Positions 1 to 5,078 of a stretch of DNA of 5,078 nt are shown piece by piece. The notes beneath the pieces are model-generated. The model searched no databases and was not told the DNA's origin. It saw only the letters and a list, made by a program, of their open reading frames with translations. The DNA comes from Candidatus Rifleibacteriota bacterium (GTDB taxonomy: Bacteria > Muiribacteriota > Ozemobacteria > Ozemobacterales > Ozemobacteraceae), in contig JAQUZA010000272.1 in NCBI GenBank assembly GCA_028691595.1, positions 1-5,078 on the forward strand, given 5' to 3'. Each line of letters opens with the position of its first letter. Within the stretch, counting starts at the first letter, position 1. The position numbers were made by a program, and so were the translations under genes.

Positions 1-116
1 CTTTGCAGGTTGATATTTTTACCAATTTCGGTCGTGATGACGAAAAACGTCGCTCGGTAACTTTGCGTCTGACCGATCGCAAAGAAACATTCAAGGTGGC
101 CGATATAGAATTCTGA
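1..116 (+). CDS. C-terminal end of an unidentified protein (5' partial)
   Basis: The first full codon is at position 3 and the frame runs 37 codons to a TGA at 114-116. The visible tail has many charged residues (a DDEKRR cluster around residues 12-17) and then alternates hydrophobic and polar residues (VTLRLTDRKETFKVADIEF), as expected for C-terminal beta strands. The start lies outside the window and no family can be assigned. It is taken as coding because it is open from the edge, has protein-like composition, and is followed 69 bases later by a strong terminator. A minor pilin-like or other beta-rich C-terminus is conceivable, but nothing visible proves it. Confidence 0.6.
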   Translation, partial: LQVDIFTNFGRDDEKRRSVTLRLTDRKETFKVADIEF

Positions 117-185
117 TCTGCCTGGCGCAATTTATTGCGGCAGCGCTGATGGTTAGCCATTTAGACCCGACGGGGCATGACAGAT

Positions 186-216
186 GGGCAGTTGTTTACA
201 GCTGCCCGTTTTTTTT
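186..216 (+). terminator. Rho-independent terminator
   Basis: A 9-bp stem (186-194 with 199-207, containing one G-T wobble pair) closes a TTTA loop. After one G comes a run of eight T at 209-216. This is a textbook intrinsic terminator on the + strand. It ends transcription of the upstream partial gene and insulates ettA, whose promoter begins eight bases beyond the T tract. The 117-185 stretch before it holds no gene, only a small 5-bp hairpin at 126-139 without a T tract. Confidence 0.9.
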
Positions 217-223
217 GCCTGTG

Positions 224-252
224 TTGCTTAAATAAACGATTTCAGGTAGAAT
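224..252 (+). promoter_or_regulatory. Predicted sigma70-type promoter of ettA
   Basis: A -35-like TTGCTT (224-229) is separated by exactly 17 bases from a -10-like TAGAAT (247-252, five of six consensus positions). Transcription would start near 259-261, giving a 5' leader of about 25 bases before the ATG at 286. Its place directly after the terminator of the previous gene fits an independent transcription unit starting here. No operator or riboswitch-like structure is visible in the short leader. The -35 match is only partial, so this is a prediction. Confidence 0.6.
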
Positions 253-285
253 CGTGGCATTATTGCAACAACGAAATGAGGGTTT

Positions 286-1959
286 ATGGCTGAAAAATAT
301 ATTTTCACAATGCTGGGTCTCAATAAGTTTTATGGCTCGAGACAGGTTCTCAAAGACATTAATCTCTGCTTTTTTCCGGGTGCCAAAATCGGTATTGTCG
401 GTGCCAACGGTGCCGGTAAAAGTACTGTGCTGCGCATCATGGCCGGAATCGACAAAGAATTTCGCGGTCAGGCCGACCTGACCAAGGGTTACCGCGTGGG
501 CTTCGTGCCCCAGGAACCAAAGCTTGAAGAGGGCAAAACCGTGCGTCAGAATATTGAAGCAGCTTTTGCCGGGACTCTGGCAATGATCAAGGAATACGAA
601 GATATTTCTGCCGCCATGGGCGACATGGACCCTGATGCCATGGATAAAGCCATGGAAAAGATGGCTCAACTACAGGACAAAATCGATGCGGCCGGCGGCT
701 GGGAAATAGATACAAGGCTGAATGTGGCTGCCAATGCCCTGGTTCTGCCGGCTGACGATATGCTGGTCGATAACCTTTCGGGTGGGGAAAAGCGCCGCGT
801 TGCCCTGTGCCGTGCCCTGCTCGAACAGCCTGATCTGCTGCTTCTCGATGAACCTACCAACCATCTCGACGCTCAGACAGTTGCCTGGCTCGAAAATTAT
901 CTCAAAGATTACCCGGGCACCGTCATCATTTCAACGCATGACCGCTATTTCCTTGACAATATCACCAAATGGATTCTCGAACTCGAAGACGGCCACGGAA
1001 TACCCTTTGAGGGCAATTACAGTTCCTGGCTGGCTCAGAAACTCCAGATTCTCGCCGCCTCTGAAAAGAAAGAATCAGCCCGCCGCCGCTCTCTTGAGCG
1101 TGAGTTGAAGTGGATACGCATGAATACCGGCGATCGTCACGAGCTGCAGCGTGAACGCCTGGCACACTTTGAAGACCTTGTCGCCCGCGAAAAGAGCGCT
1201 GACCGTGGCGATGAAACCGTCATTCAGATTGCTCCGGCCGAACATCTGGGTGATCTGGTTGTTGAATTCAAGGGGGTCAGCAAGGCTTATGACGGCAACA
1301 GACTTATGGATAACATAAGTTTTTCGCTGCCCAAGGGCGCGGTTGTCGGTATCATCGGGCCGAACGGTGCCGGCAAAACCACGATGTTTCGTATGATTGC
1401 CGGTGTTGAAAAGCCTGAAAGCGGCGAAGTTGTCGTTGGCCCGACCGTTAAAACCGCCTGGGTCGATCAGCACCGCGAACTGCTTACGGGCGAAAAAACC
1501 GTATTTGACGAGATCAGCGATGGGCTTGACGATGTTCAGTTCGGCAAGATGAAGATTCCATCACGGGCTTATTGTGGCCGCTTTGGCTTCAAGGGTTCAG
1601 ATCAGCAGAAAAAAGTTGGTGAACTTTCTGGTGGTGAGCGCAACCGCGTTCATCTGGCCAAGATTGTTAAGTCGGGCGGCAACCTGTTGATGCTCGACGA
1701 ACCGACCAACGACCTTGATGTTGGCACTTTGCGACTTCTTGAAGATGCTATCTCTGATTTTGCCGGCTGCGCACTGGTGATCAGCCATGACCGTTTCTTT
1801 TTGAACCGCATTTGTACGCATCTGCTGGTATTTGAAGGCAATGCCAAAGTCAGCTGGTTCGAAGGCAACTTCGAAGATTACGAAAGCATGTATCTGAAAA
1901 AACTTGGTAGTGCCGCAGTTGAAGGCCGACGCGCCAAGTTTCGCCGGTTTGCTCTGTAG
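286..1959 (+). CDS. ettA: Energy-dependent translational throttle protein EttA (ABC-F ATPase)
   Basis: A 557-residue ABC-F protein that matches E. coli EttA (about 555 residues) along its whole length. Domain 1 has Walker A GANGAGKS (residues 39-46), signature LSGGE (164-168), Walker B with D188/E189, and switch H218. The helical Arm insert lies at about residues 90-145. The interdomain linker with the P-site tRNA interaction motif is about 240-323. Domain 2 has Walker A GPNGAGKT (358-365), LSGGE (447-451), D471/E472 and H501. All catalytic residues are present in both sites. Known for the family: EttA binds the ribosomal E site near the L1 stalk and gates early elongation according to ATP/ADP level; it is cytoplasmic and has no membrane domain. 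The ATG at 286 follows a GAGGG at 278-282, with rather short spacing, and gives the family N-terminus (YIFTM). Oddity: the tRNA-contact motif at 279-298 has lost several basic residues. Other ABC-F proteins (Uup, antibiotic-resistance types) fit less well. Confidence 0.95.
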   Translation: MAEKYIFTMLGLNKFYGSRQVLKDINLCFFPGAKIGIVGANGAGKSTVLRIMAGIDKEFRGQADLTKGYRVGFVPQEPKLEEGKTVRQNIEAAFAGTLAMIKEYEDISAAMGDMDPDAMDKAMEKMAQLQDKIDAAGGWEIDTRLNVAANALVLPADDMLVDNLSGGEKRRVALCRALLEQPDLLLLDEPTNHLDAQTVAWLENYLKDYPGTVIISTHDRYFLDNITKWILELEDGHGIPFEGNYSSWLAQKLQILAASEKKESARRRSLERELKWIRMNTGDRHELQRERLAHFEDLVAREKSADRGDETVIQIAPAEHLGDLVVEFKGVSKAYDGNRLMDNISFSLPKGAVVGIIGPNGAGKTTMFRMIAGVEKPESGEVVVGPTVKTAWVDQHRELLTGEKTVFDEISDGLDDVQFGKMKIPSRAYCGRFGFKGSDQQKKVGELSGGERNRVHLAKIVKSGGNLLMLDEPTNDLDVGTLRLLEDAISDFAGCALVISHDRFFLNRICTHLLVFEGNAKVSWFEGNFEDYESMYLKKLGSAAVEGRRAKFRRFAL

Positions 1960-2014
1960 GCAGGCATGACTGACTGAATTTTTTAAAGATTCTGGAATCT
2001 GCAGGAGAAAAAAT

Positions 2015-3181
2015 ATGCGATGGCAGCGGTTGTGTTTTGTTTCGCTCGTAGCATTGTTGTGGTCAGGGTTGGCACCGTGCGTCGTGCATGCTGGTGCTTA
2101 TGACCAGCTTATCGATGCCGCAGGTGGTTCGGTTCCGAGTGTCCCCGACGTTCCCGAACCGACCCCTGTTTACGAAGACGACAGCAGCAACAGCGGCAAT
2201 GAAAATACTCCGCTGAATAATTTCTGGAGCAACTTCTGGAACCCTCAGGTCGACCCTGTTTACGAACAGCAGCAGCGTGAAAAACGCCAGAAGGCCCGTG
2301 AAGAAAGAGCCAGAAAACGCAAGGAAGCCGCAAAAAGACGAAAAGATGCCCGTGAAGACCGGGAATGGGAGGAAAAGCAACGGCGTAAGGCTGAAGCAGC
2401 AAAAGTTCGCGGTTTTGTGCCACCGCCACGTCAACCACGGGCAACACCGCCCAGCCTGCGGCCTCCCACGGCAAAGGTTCCGGCTGGAACTGAGGCCACA
2501 GCACTTGCCGAAAATCAGTTCAGAATGGCCACTCTCTTGAAAAAGGGCAATCTGACACCCCAGGAAAAACAACTGCTGGAGCAGCTTCATGATGTTTGTC
2601 GGGCGCTCTGGGCCAAGGCTGTTGTTAATGAAAATCTGACGGCCATCGAACGCAGTCGCATCAAGATAAATGTTCCTCCGCTCGACTTTGAAGATTCTCA
2701 AACTGCCGCAAAGCTTGCAGACCAGCTGGCGCAGATAAAAGCAAATCTGGCAGCAGGTTCTAACCGCAGCCTTGATTTGCTGAAAAAATACAATAAAGAA
2801 AAATTTCAGCAGCTGGCTGAACAGGCCGCAGGTGAAGTGGCCGAAAACCTTGGTGATAATGCTTCCGACAGTCTTGAAAAATACCTGGGCGCTGCCAAAG
2901 TGAGCGCTGCGATAAGTCGTGGTGACATTCCCGAAGCCGGCAAAGAGGTTCTCGATTTTCTGGTTGGCCGTTTATCTTCGCCAAGGGCGGGTATGGCGGT
3001 TGAGGGCGGTCGCATGTATGCGTCAACCGTATTTAGAGCCCTTGATGACTTTATGATTAAAGCTATGGGTGCAGTTGGCAAAGACTTCAATACCAGAGAA
3101 TTCTGGCTGCAGGTCAAAACTGAAATGACTGCCGGCCAGAAAACAGTTATGGAATTTGTCGGAGGGCACAATGGCGAATAA
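2015..3181 (+). CDS. Exported protein of unknown function with highly charged helical segment
   Basis: I do not recognise this 388-residue protein. It begins with a clear Sec signal peptide (basic RWQR, hydrophobic core at about residues 7-20, likely cleavage after VHA at residue 26), so it should act in the periplasm or outside. A Pro/Asp/Ser-rich linker (about 38-80) contains two PVYE motifs 30 residues apart. It is followed by a dense Arg/Lys/Glu segment at about 85-131, probably one long charged helix, then a Pro-rich hinge (133-157). The C-terminal 225 residues look alpha-helical and Ala/Leu/Lys-rich. The ATG is preceded by AGGAG at 2003-2007 with seven-base spacing. It starts 55 bases after ettA with no convincing terminator between them, and its end overlaps or closely precedes the next exported gene, so cotranscription is likely. 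The cysteine at 22 sits after LAP, a poor lipobox, so it is probably not a lipoprotein. Confidence 0.85.
   Translation: MRWQRLCFVSLVALLWSGLAPCVVHAGAYDQLIDAAGGSVPSVPDVPEPTPVYEDDSSNSGNENTPLNNFWSNFWNPQVDPVYEQQQREKRQKAREERARKRKEAAKRRKDAREDREWEEKQRRKAEAAKVRGFVPPPRQPRATPPSLRPPTAKVPAGTEATALAENQFRMATLLKKGNLTPQEKQLLEQLHDVCRALWAKAVVNENLTAIERSRIKINVPPLDFEDSQTAAKLADQLAQIKANLAAGSNRSLDLLKKYNKEKFQQLAEQAAGEVAENLGDNASDSLEKYLGAAKVSAAISRGDIPEAGKEVLDFLVGRLSSPRAGMAVEGGRMYASTVFRALDDFMIKAMGAVGKDFNTREFWLQVKTEMTAGQKTVMEFVGGHNGE
3161..3166 (+). promoter_or_regulatory. Shine-Dalgarno-like GGAGGG for the alternative upstream start at 3171
   Basis: A strong GGAGGG lies four bases before the ATG at 3171. If used, it would start the second exported protein inside the last 11 bases of the preceding gene (translational coupling) and add 21 residues before the Met encoded at 3234. 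The spacing is shorter than the seven to eight bases seen for the genes at 2015 and 4258. The bases also encode Gly-Gly of the upstream protein, so the match may be incidental. Confidence 0.4.
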
Positions 3182-3221
3182 TCTGTGGCCTGAAAAATTC
3201 TTTGTGAAAAACATGGCACGC

Positions 3222-3226
3222 GAGGA
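3222..3226 (+). promoter_or_regulatory. Shine-Dalgarno site GAGGA for the preferred start at 3234
   Basis: GAGGA is seven bases from the ATG at 3234, the same geometry as the neighbouring genes at 2015 (seven) and 4258 (eight). Starting here yields a compact, conventional signal peptide rather than one with a long N-terminal extension. This is why 3234 was chosen over 3171. Confidence 0.5.
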
Positions 3227-3233
3227 TAAAGCT

Positions 3234-4205
3234 ATGCTTCCGGTTAATGCGAAAATGGTTCGACCCTTTTTGTTGATGATATTGTTTCTTCTGGTGCTGG
3301 TAACTTTGCCGGCAGAAACTTTTATTGACCCGATGTCTGATTCTAATCTGGTTTTGCCGGCCGGCAGCGGCATTACATGGCGCTGGCTGATACCACCGGT
3401 AACTCTTGAAAAGCCGATAAAAAAGCATACTATCGCCAATATCAAATTTTCTGTTGATCCCCGGGGAATTCCCTGGATTGGCCTGGAGAACCGCCGGTTG
3501 CTCAATCCTGTGCGTCAGGTGACTGCTGTTCCTTCTGAACCTTTTCAGGATTTCGTTTTTCTCGATAATGGGCTGATGCTGCTCACGACCGTTAGAACCA
3601 TTGGATTCATCGCTAACTCCGGCAAAGAAGAATTTGACGGTCAGGGTTATCCTGTCATGCCTTTTCAGCCAATATGTGACCTGCCTTCCTATTACAGCCG
3701 CGTGTATGGTGCTTCAGGTAACTGTGTTTTTCTGGTTTCAGAAGATGCCGGTACAAAGAAGACTTCGATATACCTGCTTAAACCAGAGGCGGTTTCAGCA
3801 GGCGGAAAACTGGAACTGCGAAATTACCACAAAATTTTTGAAACGGGTGATGCTGTAACTGCAGTTGCCGGCGATGATACCAAAGCATTCATTGCCCTGG
3901 GTAAACTTGTCGTCATGCTGAATATTGCTGATAGCAAATTAACTGTTATTCCGGCTCAACCCGACGAAGAGGTCAGAGAACTGGCATATCGTGCCGGTAT
4001 TGGGCTGTTTTACGCCGGGGCGTCAGGGGTAGGGTTTCTTGGGGCAAAGCGTGCTTTCAGATTTATTGAAACTTCGCATGCCCGCATTGCTTTGCATCAG
4101 AAGAGTCTTGTGGTGCTGTTTCCAAGAAATCTTGGAGTGCTGGCATTTGACAACATCGACAGACTCTGGAACTTTGATTATCAGCTGTCAGCCGCCGGGG
4201 AGTAG
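3234..4205 (+). CDS. Exported or membrane-anchored protein of unknown function, beta-rich, possibly propeller-like
   Basis: No family recognised. From the ATG at 3234 the product has 323 residues. The start at 3171 would give 344, and a TTG at 3156 gives 349. The N-terminus is basic (K7, R10), followed by a strongly hydrophobic stretch at about residues 11-25, then LPA at 25-27 as a possible signal-peptidase site; an uncleaved anchor is also possible. The rest is rich in short beta-strand-like blocks. Examples are FSVDPRGIPWIGLENRRLLN (72-91), FVFLDNGLMLLTTVRTIGFI (107-126), KAFIALGKLVVMLNIADSKL (217-236), IGLFYAGASGVGFLGAKRAF (256-275) and SLVVLFPRNLGVLAFDNIDR (291-310). Such blocks, with DPRG-x-x-WIG and closing LW-F, resemble blades of beta-propeller sensor domains, but too weakly to assign a fold. 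It lies between two other exported-protein genes on the same strand, 52 bases before the next one, so a shared extracytoplasmic role is plausible (inference). Confidence 0.8.
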   Translation: MLPVNAKMVRPFLLMILFLLVLVTLPAETFIDPMSDSNLVLPAGSGITWRWLIPPVTLEKPIKKHTIANIKFSVDPRGIPWIGLENRRLLNPVRQVTAVPSEPFQDFVFLDNGLMLLTTVRTIGFIANSGKEEFDGQGYPVMPFQPICDLPSYYSRVYGASGNCVFLVSEDAGTKKTSIYLLKPEAVSAGGKLELRNYHKIFETGDAVTAVAGDDTKAFIALGKLVVMLNIADSKLTVIPAQPDEEVRELAYRAGIGLFYAGASGVGFLGAKRAFRFIETSHARIALHQKSLVVLFPRNLGVLAFDNIDRLWNFDYQLSAAGE

Positions 4206-4257
4206 CGGTTTTTCAGCCAGCCGGTTACAATGAAGAGATAATTAAGGAGTACACACG

Positions 4258-4971
4258 ATGAACCGAAAAAAGGGCAACCGCTTCGTTGTAATGCTTCTTG
4301 CTCTGCTGCTGGCTGTTGAACCGATGTTTGTGCCGATGCTCAAGGCTGCTGAACTGCCAGGGCCGGCTGTTAATTCCGAACAGGTAGACGGTCTTGTCAG
4401 CCTTGAAGAGGTTGTTGCCCCGGCTGATTATCTGCAGCAGGTGCTGCGGCTGCGCGGTCAAACTCGCGATGATGCCGAAGCCCGCGCCTGGGGTGAATGG
4501 ATGATGATGCTGAATTCAACATATCTGCTGATGGACGACGGGGCCAGCGATGTGTTCAGTTTTTATGAAGCCATGAAGATGCTGCGCGAGAACAGTACTA
4601 TTCTCGCTGATGTGTCTGACGTTGTTAAAACCATTGTTAAGTTTACGTCTCTCGGGTTTTCTTTCGTTTTCAGATCAAGATTGATGTCGCAGTCGACCAA
4701 TCTGATCATTGGTTTTATGCGTCTGACGAACATGGCTGAATCGGCTCAGAACTGGGTAGATAATAATCCGGTTCTTGATTTCATGGAGTTCACGGCTCCA
4801 CCCCCCTGCTGGAACAACCCCGAAGTGGCGGGTGAGGGCTTTCAGTCATACTGGCGCTGGGTTAAGAACAAAACCGGGCACAGTGATGTTGTCTCAGATC
4901 TCAGCAAAAATCGTGCTGTGGCAAGAAGCATCGGTATTGGCCTGGACATTAATAATCATCAATGCCTTTGA
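4258..4971 (+). CDS. Exported protein of unknown function, apparently frameshifted near its visible end
   Basis: An open frame of 237 codons from ATG 4258, preceded by AGGAG (4245-4249) at eight-base spacing, to a TGA at 4969-4971. It carries an export signal: a basic start (NRKKGNR), a hydrophobic core at about residues 9-20, and likely cleavage near LKA/A (30-31). The mature part looks mostly alpha-helical, with a Met-rich patch (81-84), a hydrophobic stretch at about 125-155 that could pack in or against a membrane, and a Pro-rich turn with one Cys (180-184). No family recognised. The last few residues after about 230 (NNHQCL) look unlike the preceding protein, while the +1 frame continues as good coding sequence to the window edge. 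The true product is therefore probably longer than 237 residues and its end is not in this window. It is the third gene in a row for an exported protein, 52 bases after the previous one. Confidence 0.75.
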   Translation: MNRKKGNRFVVMLLALLLAVEPMFVPMLKAAELPGPAVNSEQVDGLVSLEEVVAPADYLQQVLRLRGQTRDDAEARAWGEWMMMLNSTYLLMDDGASDVFSFYEAMKMLRENSTILADVSDVVKTIVKFTSLGFSFVFRSRLMSQSTNLIIGFMRLTNMAESAQNWVDNNPVLDFMEFTAPPPCWNNPEVAGEGFQSYWRWVKNKTGHSDVVSDLSKNRAVARSIGIGLDINNHQCL

Positions 4972-5078
4972 TGATTACTCAACCGGTATAAACCTGCAGA
5001 CTCTTCATCAGATCAAAAAGTTCGAACAGCAGAACGCCGGTTTTTTTGCCGAGATGATTCCTCTTCTTGGTCGAGGCT
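4952..5078 (+). other. Open +1-frame continuation of the preceding gene (3' partial)
   Basis: Reading from 4952 in the frame one base ahead of the upstream gene gives 42 stop-free codons to the edge. They include AFDDYSTGINLQTLHQIKKF and then EQQNAGFFAEMIPLLGRG. The composition is balanced and helix-like, as in the upstream protein. No start codon with a ribosome site introduces it, so a separate gene is unlikely. Joining after the Asp-Ile codons at 4945-4950 would restore a single long frame. It is either the real C-terminal part of the same protein, broken by an indel or joined by frameshifting, or the remnant of an inactivated gene. Confidence 0.6.
4953..4977 (+). repeat. Perfect 10-bp inverted repeat at the frame break
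   Basis: TAATCATCAA (4953-4962) pairs perfectly with TTGATGATTA (4968-4977) around a TGCCT loop. The stem is A+T-rich and the second arm contains the TGA stop of the upstream frame. There is no T tract after it and the +1 frame runs straight through, so it is not a terminator. It may be a mutational hotspot or an RNA hairpin affecting ribosome movement. Confidence 0.65.

Noticed and set aside
254..481. Plus-strand frame of 75 codons overlapping the ettA start
   Set aside because: Out-of-frame shadow of EttA, whose N-terminus matches the family from 286 onward.
196..669. Minus-strand open frame of 157 codons over the start of ettA
   Set aside because: It is antisense to the best-supported gene in the window, and its composition (rich in His, Phe and Cys) is typical of a shadow frame. 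It also covers the terminator and promoter.
1987..2000. Small hairpin (AGATT/AATCT) in the ettA-2015 gap as a terminator
   Set aside because: The stem is only 5 bp and A+T-rich, with no T tract after it, so read-through from ettA is expected.
2069..2080. Lipobox at LAPC (residues 19-22) of the 2015 product
   Set aside because: Pro directly before the Cys is not accepted by the usual lipobox pattern, and a good signal peptidase I site (VHA) lies four residues later.
2063..2701. Minus-strand open frame of 212 codons
   Set aside because: It runs opposite the 2015 gene, which has a signal peptide and a good ribosome site. The antisense product is Phe/Cys/Leu-rich shadow sequence caused by the Lys/Arg/Glu-rich sense codons.
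3023..3505. Minus-strand open frame of 160 codons across the junction of two + strand genes
   Set aside because: It has no recognisable motif and covers two better-supported coding ends.
4190..4215. CCGC/GCGG with following T run after the 4205 stop as a terminator
   Set aside because: Only a 4-bp stem with a large loop and five T. Too weak, and the next same-strand gene starts 52 bases later.
4237..4242. GATAAT as a -10 box for the 4258 gene
   Set aside because: No -35-like sequence at 16-18 bases upstream, and the implied start of transcription would fall inside the Shine-Dalgarno site.
5039..5050. T7 run near the window end as terminator or slippery site
   Set aside because: It has no preceding GC-rich stem and lies inside the open +1 frame as Phe-Phe codons; no alternative frame is needed there.

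Overview
The window is bacterial DNA of moderate G+C content. All recognisable genes lie on the + strand, are densely packed, and most are preceded by clear purine-rich Shine-Dalgarno sites. The sequence does not fix the taxon. One protein is recognisable, the ABC-F translation factor EttA. The three genes after it encode proteins with N-terminal export signals and no family I can name, which suggests a diderm bacterium from a poorly sampled lineage (inference).

Layout. Positions 1-116 hold the last 37 codons of an unidentified gene, closed by a strong Rho-independent terminator at 186-216. A sigma70-like promoter (224-252) follows almost directly and should drive ettA (286-1959). After a 55-base gap with no convincing terminator come three genes for exported proteins. 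The first is a 388-residue protein with a signal peptide and a highly charged Arg/Lys/Glu segment (2015-3181). The second is a protein of about 323 residues with a signal peptide or anchor and a beta-rich, weakly propeller-like body (3234-4205; alternative start 3171). The third has a signal peptide and a helical body (4258-4971) and appears to continue in the +1 frame to the window edge. The short gaps and shared strand suggest these three are cotranscribed, possibly reading through from the ettA promoter. They probably act outside the cytoplasm, but no joint function can be assigned from sequence alone.

The most notable spot is 4948-4977. The reading frame of the last gene ends at a TGA, yet the +1 frame stays open and protein-like for 42 codons to the end of the window. 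The junction coincides with a perfect 10-bp inverted repeat and with a CTT-TGA step, the same codon pair used by the programmed +1 frameshift of prfB (release factor 2). A simple one-base indel, real or from assembly, is the most economical reading. A second point is that the EttA linker motif that touches P-site tRNA is much less basic here than in the E. coli protein. I see no tRNA, rRNA, CRISPR array, insertion sequence or obvious horizontally acquired island.
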